64,000 bases of DNA from Lepidodermella squamata (lineage: Eukaryota > Gastrotricha): NCBI GenBank assembly GCA_047495785.1, contig JBLDXI010000033.1:1550001-1614000 (forward strand), read 5' to 3'. The position numbers and the translations under genes are program-made. A model generated the notes under the pieces. That model saw only the letters and a list, made by a program, of their open reading frames with translations. It ran no database searches and was not told where the DNA came from. Below are positions 32,885-45,470 of the stretch, piece after piece. Each line of letters begins with the position of its first letter. Positions within the stretch are counted from its first letter, which is position 1.

Positions 32885-32965
32885 ATTTTGATATTTGAAA
32901 AATATCAGCTTCAGTGGGAGGGTAAACAAAATGCCAGCCGGTTGCTGACAAATCAATGATAATGC
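32885..32965 (-). promoter_or_regulatory. conserved upstream block of receptor genes D/E/F
   Basis: A block reading TTCAGTGGGAGGGTAAACAA, then about 25 variable bases, then ATCAATGATAATGCAATT occurs here. Versions lie upstream of E (29070-29125) and D (24888-24942). On the coding strand it carries TGTTTAC (forkhead-type) and, in D and E, a TTATCTTTGA (GATA-type) sequence. Conservation may only reflect recent duplication. Confidence 0.4.
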
Positions 32966-33538
32966 AATTAAAAATTCAAAAGTTTGACTATTGTGGCTCC
33001 AAATTTATGAAAACCTTCAATGCAATATCGCTGATTCCGGTACCGATGATTTTATCTTTTGAATTTTGTAAATTGCGAGAAAATCTAATGTGCTGACGTA
33101 TCTATCAAAATTGAAATGACTGAAAAGACCTTAGAATGTAAATTTATGATTTTTTAACCCCTTTGTTTTAGCGGAATAATTTATCGCTTATTTAGAATTT
33201 GACCCAGCCAGCATTCTTATCTAATGTGGTGACTGATTTGATGGACTTGGTCAACAATAAGGTTTGGTAAGTAATAACTTACCTAATACTAAAATTCAAA
33301 ATTAACGCGGGTAAGTACAAGAACCTCAAAAAAAAACACCGACGAGTGAGAAATCGAGCTTTTATTACAGTAAAATTCACCCAATTTATTATTTGCAATG
33401 AACATTTTATCCTCAGATTTCAGCTCAAAGTTTAAGAAAATCTGAGGTGGTTTATTGAAGGTTCAGAATAAAATTCTTTCATTTGTTTCACAAAAAACGA
33501 CACACAAGGCAAGGAGTAGTCGAAAGCTGATTGATCAT

Positions 33539-36500
33539 TCAAGGATCTGTGATGTCTTCAAACGTGTCACACATCGTGTTGGGCCTCGTCCAACGTCCAT
33601 CAGCGCCACAAATAATGGTGACATTGCCTGTTATTCTATCGCCATCGAGGCAAGAATAGATAATCTCACTGCCGAAATCGTACTTATTGCCGGTTATTAG
33701 TGCCCCAGGCATCTCAGGTATAGGCCCGCAGCCTAAGTAATCCGTACAGGGTGCCTCATTCAGGTACTGCCAATTGCCTTCCGTTGTACAGTTCATGGCA
33801 AATTCATTCTGAAGAGGGATACGCGAGTGATTTCGGCCGTGATAATACCCAGGCTTGCATTTGAATTGGTACAATTTCTCAGGCGCCGCTCCGAATTCTA
33901 ACATGTTCGAGTTAGGAATGGTCAGGGGGACACAGCCTGTTCCATTCTCGCACCGCATAACGTCGAAATGAGCGCAAGGATGGCCGCTGTAGGCTATCAC
34001 GTCCATTCGAATGTAACGAGCCGAAACTTGGAAACGTCTCAAATCGCAGAAGGCAACATCCCAGCCGTTGACGTTGCCGTCGAATTGCTTCGCAAAGCCG
34101 TTTTCCATAATTTTCTCCCAATCACGGCCGTCATTCGAAAAACTTAGCATGAACTGCGATACGAAGTGATTATGCGTTCTTCGGCCTTGAATCGTGAAGC
34201 CCGTCAGTGGGTAGATCATTCCGAGGTCGAGTTGAAGGTAAGGATGGTCGAGATCGCATGGAGCAGCGCACCACGACCTTGTGCCATCTGTATCAAAGAA
34301 GGCGAACATAGGATGAGCCGGGGTTCGCATCGGAACGTCCTTATCATCGCCAATATCGCAAGTCTCGCACTTAGGCTGTTCGGGTGGGAAGTATTTGTTC
34401 CTCTCAGCTGTTGTAATCGGGTCTTCATTTTTCCGGCAAACTTGGCTCGAGTTCAGGTTAGTCAGAGTCGGTTGAGCGTAGGAAGACGCGGTGAAGTGGA
34501 TGTAGGGCTCACGGAATTGACGAGTCGCCAGGTCGGAGCAGTTCCTCTGGGCCTTGCTCAGGCAGACGTAGCTCAATCGAAGGTATTGATTACACAGGGG
34601 GCAAGTTCCTATGTCGAGATTTGCCGGCAAAGAGCCGAGCACGAAGGACGATACGTTGAAGGTGCAGACGTATTTGCCCTCGCATAGCAATCGGGTTTGG
34701 TTGTAGACGTTGCGGAACGGGCAGCTGGACATTTGCGGGATGTCGACGTTCGAACACGCCGATTCTCCAACGCGACCAGCTCGGCCGAAGTGAGCGGATA
34801 AAATTTTGAGTTTCTTTCGATTTTCGATATCTTCAGTTTCGGGGCAAGAAATTGAGGCGTTAGCGCCGTAGCAGAACTCCTGGTTCATAACATCTGTAAA
34901 TAAAAAAGTCAGGTTAATAAGAAAAAGGGGAAAATAATGTTTGTACCATAGCATCCGGATGGAGGAACATCCAGGGTGCCGAGACCACCGCAACAATCCT
35001 CGTCAATAAGGCCATCTCGATCGTTGTCCGTGCCATCACAAATTTCCTCATCCTTTGACCCATCACAGTCGTTGTCAATATTATCGCAGGGATAGTAGTT
35101 CTGGCAAGGTTGGCATGGCTGCAAAAAAATTAATTAAATTATTATCAATTTACGTAAAAATCCACCTTAAAATTTGTAAATTTCATTTTTCTTTTAAAAT
35201 TTCCTGGAAATTAACATTTAATTTCTAAAAATTCTAAAACTTACACATTTTGAAATTCCAAATTTTCAATTTAAAATTTTCCTACAATTTTAAAATTTCC
35301 TTAAAATTTTCATTTTTATCTAAATCATGTTTTCCAACTTTGTAGAAGACTTACGAAATATTGATCAAAGGCGAGTCCGGCGCTGTAGGCATAAGTCTCA
35401 TGTTGGCGCTTTCCGAAAACAAGAGCCAAAAATTTATTGCCAGCATCATTGATCAAATTTTGGAAGCCCTTTGTCGGCAGCCTTAGGTACGTGCAGTAGT
35501 AGCTCGGCGATATCGGACTAGTCGAAGTTATCACCCGACTTGACACGCCAACCCGTTTCGTGTTTAGTATCAACTTATTGTGATCCGTCTGTCGATACGC
35601 TAGCAGTACGTAGTTGACAAAATCTTGCGGATCCGCTGAAGATTTCGTTAAATCAGCCGTTGTGAACACGTAGTTATTGCGCCACTGAATCATCGGCGGC
35701 ACCATGACCATGGACGGATCGCGGCCGACACTTGTCGACAAAAACATGGCGATTTGAACCGGCTTCGACGCAACAACATCAAGACACGCCTTCTTCATGT
35801 ACGGCACTTTGATCAGCGTTGTAGACCCGATGAAGGGCAGAGACAGATTCCCACCCTCGTCAAGGCCGTAAACTGTAACGACTGTACCAGGGTAGGCTGC
35901 GGTGATTTTGAAGTAATCATCGGCTGAAGGGTCTGGGCCGATCGGTAAGATGAAAACTTGGCCCCAGTAGTCGACCGGCAGTAATTGTTCGAAGGTATGA
36001 TCGTTCATAGGACCGACGTAGTCCATTGGATATATCGCTGCCATATTACCCGAAAACGCCGCTATTGTATCATTCGCTAAAATTTCCGTACCACTAAGGT
36101 CACTCGTCGATTTTTCCGAGACAATATGCAAAGCGTTGTATTTCGGTAAAATCAGCGTCAATTTGTCCTTGTTAGTGTAGACTTTGTTGCGAAGATTTAC
36201 GACAATTGGCACTAGAGGATTCGGGAATGAAATCGTGATTTTTGTGTAGTCGTGAACAGCCAAAACTCCGATTTCCCCGCCGCCGATCGTTGGACTCCAC
36301 ATAACGGCGAAGTACCGCTTTCCAAGGATAGATTGAGGCAGGACCAAGGTCGCGCCAACTGAGCCATTCTCGCGATTTACGATGAATACCGAAATAGGTA
36401 CCAATGGTTTGATTGGGCGAGCTCTTAGTCCCCTAGTCGACTGCTCATTGCCCTCTGGCAAGAAGTAGCCAGGCAACGAGATGAAAGTCGATTGGAGCGA

Positions 36501-39500
36501 GTTAAGGAGGACAGTTTCGCCTAAATAAGTCTTCGAAGCTGAGGGCGATGTTACTTCGACGAAGATTTGCCCATTCTGCTGGCGGGTGATTGAGTAAACC
36601 TCGGGCAAAAAGTTTCGAGACACCCAAGGCTGGTTCATGAGGTACATGAAAGGGAAGTCATCAACGCCCTCGTTTGAGACAGTTTTGCAGTAGGCAGATG
36701 GCATTGGGCAACCCTCGTCGACCTTGCCATTCTGGTTGTTATCTTTATTATCGCCGCAAACCTCCGAAACAGTTGGCGGGGTTTGGTCGCAAATCGCTTC
36801 GATATCTCGCATGCTTGGCACAGCTTGGCCGCTTACAGTCGGCGTGCAGCCGGAGCAGTGGCCGCGGATTTTGTAGCCAATATATTCGAAACTTCTCGCG
36901 TTCCAATCAGTTACAGCGACTTGGAATGGGATTAATTTAGTCACGTGTTGCAAAATTCCAAGTTGCTCAGGCTTCACTACGGCAAATCGGCCGATGACCT
37001 CGTTGGTACCCATTATAGGCTCGACTTTGATACCCGTCAACGGCTCGCCGTTCCATTCGAGGTTATCGACCTGGCTCGCCTGCATGATTATCGACGCGAT
37101 TTGGGTCGCGTTTGACGTGACATTAGACGGCCGTCCGATGACAACTTGCCGCATCCACGCCGGCGGGGTTGGGACGAATTGTAACGAAATCGCTCGAACA
37201 GTCGTGTCAGGGATGACCGTATGTAGCACGATGAGAGGCGAGGTTGCGAAAATGCTAGTAACCAGCCCGCTGACCAACGGCGTCACGTAGGTATCACCGC
37301 TCCTTTCCAACTGGATTCGCAATTTCGACGACAAAATTTGAACCTGAGTTTGAGGCTCGATAGCTACAACCACGGCTTCTTCAACCCTGGTCGACCTGAA
37401 ATCGGCCTGTTGAACCAAATATCGAACGGCGAAGTTTTCAATCGGCGGCACTTGCACAACGCCGAAATGCGCGTCGATTTCTAGGTCAACAAAAACTGCG
37501 AGGCGAGTCGTGTTCGGGGTTGACATGATTCGCAACCCGGTGAGGTCAAGGAGTCGACTCGATATTTGAATCGTGTCAAACTCGTTCCAGAGCGTCACGG
37601 TCATCGATGGGCCTGATAGTCTCTGCTCAGCGTCGTTGACCAGCAGTTTCACCCGCTTATCCCCGAGTAAGATATCGTGCTTCAGGGTGATCACAACCGC
37701 CTGGCCAGGTGAGGCGTGGCACACGGTGACAGTACAAGTGATGGCTCGAGGATGGCAGACAATCATGTAGTCGTTGCCAAGGACGCTGGTCGGCATGACC
37801 TGGGCTTTGATTTTACCGAAAACCGCCGTGCCAGGCGGGTCGTTCATCGGTCGAGCAACCGAACCGCCGAAAACTACGATCGCAATCGGGCTGCTGGCTG
37901 ATACCGAAGTTCCGGTCAAAATACCGCTTTTACCCGGCTTCACATCGATTTGGTCACCCTCGTTGAGCGAAAATGATAAATCACTGGTCGAAAGTGGTTT
38001 AGTGAAGGACTTCCTCTTCCCCTCGTATGTTGTCACCTGGACCAGGGCGTTATTAGCCGGGTCTTCAATCAACGAACCAGCTAACCAGGGTGCGCCCGAA
38101 ATTACGACCTGGGTCGAATTGAATAGAATTGTCATAGACGCCGTGCAGTATTTAGACTCAAGTTGGCAAATGATGATGTAGGTGTAAGGCAATTGGTTGC
38201 TTTTACCCCCACCGCTTGGTCGGATCTGCTGGCCGCCTCTTCGAGTCATCGTTGATGTGATGTAGTAACCCTTTTTCACACTGAGTTCACCACCAAACGC
38301 TGTTATTTTGAATTTCCGGGCGCTGTAGATTTTCCCGGGTACAGCCGGTTCGGACAGGTTGACCGATGGCGGGATATCGATGACAACAGTCTCTTCGAAG
38401 CCGATTTTCACGTAATTGGAGTAGCCTTCCGCTTCATTGGTGATGTTGGCCCAAACCTCGCCGAGGAAAGCGCGGTGTCCCGTGATTTCGATGAAAGGCT
38501 GCATCATGGCTGATTCCTCCGAGACGGAGAACGCGACGACAAATTGCCGGCCGTACAACTCGCCGCGGGAGCAGTTCGAACTTTCATCCGTTACAGTTAC
38601 AGGCGGAATCACCTCTGCAAAAAAATCAAATTGATTTAGCTGAAAGTAATTTAATTAAATTAGTGAATTTTTATTAAAATGAATTTGAAATTGAATTTAA
38701 ATTTAAATTTAAATTTCAAAATTATTTCAAAAATTTCAAAAATTGAATTTTATATGAATTTTTTAGCATCTCAATTCAGTTTGGGCAGCATTTTCTTCAA
38801 GACAAGAACTCACTTTCGTAAAAATTCGAATGTTGGCTTTCTCGAGGATTCATGCAAGATTCAGCGCGAAGGATACATTTGTAGTGGTAGAAATTGTAAG
38901 AAAATCCGGCGCATTCGGCATACAGCGAACAATGAGCTCCACAGGCCTTAGCATTTGGAATTTCTTCGATGCCGAGAATTTCAGTGTGACAGTTGCCACC
39001 CAGTCTCAAATAGCCAGGAATTTCTATAATCCAAAAGAATCATGGTCAAATAATTTCAGGAAATTTTTCCAAATTTTTTTACCTGGAAATCTGTGCTGGT
39101 AATGCTCGCCTTCCTCTTCGTCCGACATTCCTTCGCCGTCGACTTTATTACCCGGTCCAGTGTACTCGCTCGAATGATGACCACCTGGGCCCTGACCAAC
39201 GTTGATCACCTTGGGCGTATCAGTTGTCTCAGGCAAAGCTCCCTGCCATTTCATATCCTTGTGGTAGAAAATTTGGCGAGAACCACTCTGCGGCGGCCAG
39301 CAATCAGCCGATTTCAACACGCACTGCAAATCAATTGGGTCAAATGAGAAGCCGGCGCAATCTTCACGCATCGTGCACAAATTCGCGCAATCTTGAAGCG
39401 AGGTCGCATCAGGCGACCCGGCGAGATAGTGGCCAGGGCAGTTACCGGCGAATCGGAAATACCCGAACACGTCGACTAGCAACTCAGGCCCAACTGAAGC

Positions 39501-41436
39501 AGCTTTCGGTTTCTTCTTGTACTTTTTCGGCGCGACCAAAGTGCGGCGGTGAACGGTTTCGTAAGGGCTATGCAGTTTTTTCGTGTACTCGTCCCAGTCA
39601 CCCTCGCTCAGTTTCGACAACCGCCGACCACCCTGGCCGTGATTAGTCGCGTCGCCGAGTCGTTTTGTCACGACACTTGGGTTTCGCCCATCGTCTTCTT
39701 GCGGCAGATTGAACTGAGGGTCTTTCGGGAAGCGCCAGTTGAGGCTTATTGACGGCATCGGGACGCCGTCACCTGGCAATGGCGCCACGCTGTTGCTGGT
39801 GGAAAATGACATCGAGGAGAACCCACCAGCTGATTTCAAAAGTCCAGTCGGCTTTTTCAGAGCTGAAAAAAATTATTTTAAATTTTAAATTTTCAAATTA
39901 AAATTATTAAAAAAAGAAATTAATAAAAAATAGTTAAAATAATTATAACAAATGAAATTAATTACTAATAATTATTAGAAAATAATTAAAAAATCAGAAA
40001 AATTCATTTTAAGATTTCTGAAGTGAATTTGACCTAAAATTACTTACAATATCGCGGCTGTTGTTGATTGCTGATGCTAATTCGATCGACAGATCCGCCA
40101 AGGTCGTTCGATTCCTGTTTCCTCGAGACATCAATCACTCGATTCAAGATCGGTTGCGACAGTTCTGGCGGTGCTTTGATCGACATCATGGGCGCGGATG
40201 GGTCTGGATTGGACGGGTCAACAGTCGGCGCCTTGCCAGGCTCACCCTGGCTACCAGTCACCCCCGGCAAGAGATGACCAGGTATCGACGACTGCCCGCC
40301 AGTTTTATTCGGCGACATTTTTTCGTAGAAATTGTAGTTTCCGTCAAGTGTTGGGTTGTGGCATGGGACAGTTTTCAGGAAGCAAGTATTCTCCTCGCGG
40401 CTGTAAGAAAATCCGACGCAAACCGTGTCGTCGTTGCATCGAAACGCGCACTCGGCCAATTCGCCGAAAATGCGAGAGCCCAAAATGTTGCCCTTGCAAT
40501 TGCCGGCGAGTTTCAGATAGCCAGGCAGTTCGAACCGCTCGTCGCTGATCTCTTTCTTGTAGAATTTGTACGATGAATCTGCTTTCGGAGCTTCACACCA
40601 CGCGGCTTTCATGTAGCAAAGTTCGGACTGGACTGAGTAGGAAAAACCGGCGCAGTTGAACGTTTCGTTACACTTGGCTGCACACTGTTCGATGGGTAGG
40701 GACATGCCGGCTGAAAGAGTGTGGCCTCGACAGTTGCCATCAAGCTCCTGGTAGCCGAGCGGAACGCCTCGAGCTTCCGCATAATCAGCTGAAAATTAAA
40801 TAATTTCAATATTAAATTAAATTTCAATAAATTTCAATATTAAATTTATTTTTTTTAATTTAAAAATTGATAAATCCAATTTTCTTAAATTTTGAATGAA
40901 TTGCGTAATTAATTCTGCTCACTTCTTCTGTAAAACTTGAATGGGTGATTTGGATCAGGATCCGAGCACTGCTTCTCCTTCAGGTAGCACGTCTGGTACT
41001 CCTCGGCGTACGAGAAACCGGCGCAGAACTTGTTTTGAACGCACAGCTGAGCGCACTGCTCGACAGGCACCTCCATCTGCCGGCCCATAGTTGCACCCTT
41101 GCAGTTGCCGTTCATGCGCTCGAAGCCGAGCATCGTCAATAGGGCGACGACGGAGGGTGTTGTTGTTTTGCCCGGCTCCAGAGTGGCCTGTTGTGCCGCC
41201 GGTGTCGATAATGACGTCGCATTGCTTCCGTCTGGCTCGTCGCTTTCGCCTGTTTTAGGCGATGAAGATACAGTAGCGGCTGGGGATGAAGTGGGGCCAT
41301 CTGACACGGTCGACGGCTGCGGCGTCGACGAGCTGTCGGGTGTTTGCGGCGTCACGGTCGACTGCGCGTGACAATAGGGTGCGCACATAAATAACACGAG
41401 TACGAAAATCATCATCGAACAAGAAGTTGTTGCCAT
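33539..41436 (-). CDS. giant secreted mosaic protein: 5x PAN, 2x IgGFc-binding, metal-binding repeats, SUEL lectin, F5/8C, 2x Sushi (2343 aa)
   Basis: Seven exons: 40923-41436, 40048-40788, 39083-39862, 38814-39023, 35355-38614, 34947-35118, 33539-34893. They total 7032 bp in one open frame. Order: signal peptide (MATTSCSMMIFVLVLFMCAP), Ser/Thr/Pro linker, five PAN/apple modules (each GN/GxNC...CAGFSY...CxLK...FYxK), then two IgGFc-binding-type domains (hallmarks MPTSVLGNDYMIVC and LPVDYWGQVFILPIGPD). DNKDNNQNGKVDEGC lies between these, then DNDCDGSKDEE and DNDRDGLIDEDC metal-binding motifs. Next come a SUEL/galactose-binding lectin (ILSAHFGRAGRVGESAC to YLRLSYVC), a discoidin F5/8C domain, and two Sushi/CCP modules. 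Introns around the PAN exons are all phase 1, the exon-shuffling signature. Role inferred: extracellular matrix, mucus or recognition protein. It diverges from the PAN/mucin gene at 45471. Confidence 0.85.
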
Positions 41437-44400
41437 CTTTGTTCGAGGTTGAATTTTGCGAATTTAAAATAGAATTTCACAAAAATTTCCCATCCGTATA
41501 TTTTGACGCGTAATTACCTGTAATTATTGCGCATCTCATCGTCTCACCCACTCTGGCTCTCTCTTATTAGCATACCTGAGCTCGCGCGCTCTTGTCAAAG
41601 TAAATTATATCGGCGTGATGCTCTTGGCGTGCCGTCGCGATTGCTGTTTGCTTAAACTCTCGAAACACAAGCCGCGCCAACACTTGGCTCCAGTGCGTTA
41701 TACAACCGCGCGCGTTTACTCACCCTGCGTGATGATAAACGCGCCCGTGTTCATTTTGGTTACTTTTATTAATTGTCATCCTCGTGACTGTGTGATAGCG
41801 ACCAGTTTTAGGCGCGCGTAACACCGTTAGACAGCGGCAAACAACGTACGATATAGTGCGCATTCCAGATTTCACTGTGATGATGGCTGGGTATATTAGG
41901 CACTTCTCGGTCAAAGTGAGCGCAAAAGAACGAATAACGCACGGAATACAGGTAGGCCCGGCCGTGACCGTGTGACCACAATTGACAATCGCTGCCGTCG
42001 CGGGTGTTTTTCCACCCCCGGCCCCGCCACTAACTTTGGTTACACACATGAGTGGCAATAAATAAAAGAGGCGTGTACAGGTGTAATAAAACAGCTTGTG
42101 TCACCTTGCTTGCTGAGGGCGTGACCGCAGACAGGAGACAGGAGGCAGCTGCAGCAGTAAAAAAACCGCAATAACAGGACGCCGGTGTCACGCACGGTCA
42201 GGTGAAAATGGCCCGGGCGCTAAAACGTCGGCGGTTACATTTTTGCACCTGTGCCGAAAAAAACCAACTCAGCAGGGTTATTTACCGCGGCGAGTTTTCT
42301 TCCTCTCTTCATCGCAGAAATCGCCGCGATGTTATAACAAATTGTAAATATTTTCTCAACTTTTATTATTCACCTTTAGCGCGCGCGAGCGCAACGCGAA
42401 CAAATAAGCTCCGGTGAGTAATCCGGTTGGCTTCGGCTTTTTACCCGGTGAAAAATTGCGCGTGATTCACGCGCGCGCTTGTTTCTTGTTGTTTGTTTTG
42501 TTGGCCAGCGCCCACAAAAAGCCGGCGTAATTATTTTATATATTTTTTCTTTCACTTTTTTTAAGGCGGCTGCGCGCAAAATAACAGCAAATTTTACATT
42601 GCGCGAGCGTTTTGTTTTCAGAAATTTTATTTAATCACTATTAATGGAATAATATGCCCCCCGCCTGTTGCTGTTGCGGCTCGGCTATATAGCTCACAAG
42701 ATTTCCGAATCGATTTCCGTACCAAATTTGGGTAACACAAATACGACGCATGTGGCATGTTCATCATCGTCGTCGCGGTCGCTACCTCGTAAAAATGTCT
42801 GCAATAACGCTCGCACTTGTAAGTATATACGTAGTAGCTCGTTTGTATTGTTTTAAAACGAGACGCGAACGGGCGCAACGCAAAAACTGCCGGCATTGTT
42901 TCAGGCCGGCGACAGCGATACTTATGAAGCAACACAACGCGGGCGTGTGGTGCGCGTGAAATGATTAGCGCCGACTTTGCGCGGGCTCGGCCGACGCGCG
43001 AGCGCGCTTTTTACAATTTATTATTGAACAAACTCATTAAAATTCAAACACCAACTCGTACGTGTATCCTGGTGTTATGTACCCCTTTATTCAAATTGAT
43101 GTCTCAAGGTGTTTGTAGCCTAAACACACTTTTCGAGATTCATTTATGAGATAGCCCTGGCACCTGAGTTTTGTCTCCGTGCTTCGAGCCGCATATATTT
43201 ATTTTCTTTCATTAGCTAATTGTTGCAACACGTGAGCGTCTCATCACCCATATATGCTTTCATCATCATTTCTCAACAAAATTTCAAAGTTAAAATATAC
43301 ATTTTTACTTGCGCAACATAAGATATATGAAATTCGATTATTATATAGGCAAAACAATGGGCAATTATTGCTTCTGAAATTTCTGCGCTTTCCAGATTTT
43401 TTGAATTTTTTGAAGAGCAAATACGATGCCTGAAAAATACCGTTTGCTTTCGTCAATTTAAAAATAGTTTTTCCGCGCATGTTTGGCCGCGCAAAATTAT
43501 TGAATGCGTAAACTAAAAATTGATAGATATGTTTCCGCTAGGTAGTACCAGAAAATGTTGACAACAATGCGGCACACCTTTTCGCTGTCGCAAAAATGTG
43601 CTAATGCACGGTGATGAGTCACTTTTTCGACAAACATGCTGTTTCGAAATCATCAGAAATGAACACGGCGTTATTATTTACCACATCATTTTTGCCGCGC
43701 ACTCTGTTTATTATTTATCAGCCGAAAATTTTTACCCATAGACGCGGTTATATCAAAAAAAGTTAGACATCACGATAGTTTATCTGCTTGCTCGCGGTCT
43801 TTTTGACTACTCTCGCGGTGATGATGATGACACGCTGTAGGCAGTGTTGCAAAACAACAAAAGCACAAGCAATTTGTGTGTTATTTATTTTTACAAAAAT
43901 GAGCTCGCGCTATTTTTGCGCGCGCCGCGTCGCATCGCGCATCTATTAGTGCGCGTTTAATCAGCCGACGCACGCGCTCGCATCTCTTTAACCAAAAAAA
44001 AATTTAGCAATGTGTCAACCGCGAGACACGCGCTGTTAAACTACCGATGACTCGGCATAGGTATCATGTTCCTCGGTGTCATTGCTCTGCCAAAAACAAG
44101 AACTGTTTGGTAATAACACGCAAACACGAGTATTATTATTATTTCACTGAAAATTAATTGAGGAAAAAATTAATTGACCAACTTTTTTCGGTCACATTTA
44201 GACTTACGTATGTACAAACAGACCTAGGTATTATTATTATTGACTCAGTTATTTACCCGCAACTCGGCACTTGATTTTACCCTTCAATCTTGATACTTGG
44301 TGTAGCTTTCTGCTCTTATAGGCGAACTGGGCCTAATATTTGATAATACTGTATAGGTATTTATTATTATTGTTTTTTCGTTATTAGCCATCAACCTCTA

Positions 44401-45470
44401 CTGAGGTCCGAAAAGATGGTGGATGATCCAACAATAATAAACACAACAAGCGCATTGTAGCGTCGTTTCTTTTATACGCCGCGCATTGACCTTGAAACGC
44501 GCGACTGGTCAAACGCGGCCACACCTGAATGCGCATTTTCGATTTCGCCCCGCGTGGCTCGCCTTGTTAACCTTTGATTACAGGTGAATGTGCATTCACA
44601 CGGGCCATTCTTTCATATTGTCTCATTGTTTATCGCAAAAGGAGGTCGGTTTATTTCAAAAGTGAGCAAAACAAGTCGCTTTTTAATAGGGCAAGTTCTA
44701 GAACTTTGAGTATTATACAGGTGTTTTTCTCATTGTTTTTGTCGCCCATGGCACCCGCGTAGCGATTTCGCGCACCTGAGCCTGGTTCGAAAATATCGCG
44801 CGCTGATTTTTTCGCGATTTTTCTTCAGTGCGCTCAATTACGGTGCGAAAAGTTTTCTTACAATGATTTATTGTTTGATTTCAATAAAAGCCCTACGCAG
44901 CAGCAGCTTCAGGGCAACTGCTGGTGTTTACCGATAGTGGTAATATTTATTATCCGCAAAGACACCCCTATCTCGAGACGAAAATCGATCGTTGCGCACT
45001 ATATATCATAGAACCAATACCCTAACCACGCCACTTTATTATCAGGTGTGCGCGACGAGTTGGGCAGGTATCCTATATTTACCTTCGATATATGGCTTGT
45101 CAAGTTATCAACATCAGTAAGGTAATACGAGTTTACGTGCAGTTGCCATCGCACGTGGCCGGTTGTGACCGGACTGCGAAGACAATCATTATTCACCCTG
45201 ATCGCGACTTCGTGTTTATTTATCGTTAAATAACTCACTCGACACGGGCAGGCTATATGTTTTTCTTAGCAGAAAAAATTCCGAACCCACAATATTTACC
45301 CAGCAGCCTATCTACCTTAATCACGCAATTTTTCGTATTAATCACCTGATTACTCATTTTTTCATAGATAATTTTATACGCGGGAACAGCGTATTTAAAG
45401 CCGCTGAATTTTACTTCATTAATAAGCATTTTACGAATTGTTACTGCTGAGAATAATTAATTGTTTTCGG
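41437..45470. promoter_or_regulatory. 4-kb shared intergenic region of two divergent PAN genes
   Basis: No supported gene. Parts are rich in CpG and GCGC runs (about 42370-42600, 42850-43010, 43900-43990, 44750-44830), unlike the AT-rich rest of the window. Several ATTATTATT tracts occur between 44130 and 44370. The interval must contain both promoters and may be a regulatory hub. No tRNA or other RNA gene was recognised. Confidence 0.45.

Noticed and set aside
36674-38181. Several plus-strand frames of 60-135 residues
   Set aside because: They are shadows of the large conserved minus-strand IgGFc exon.
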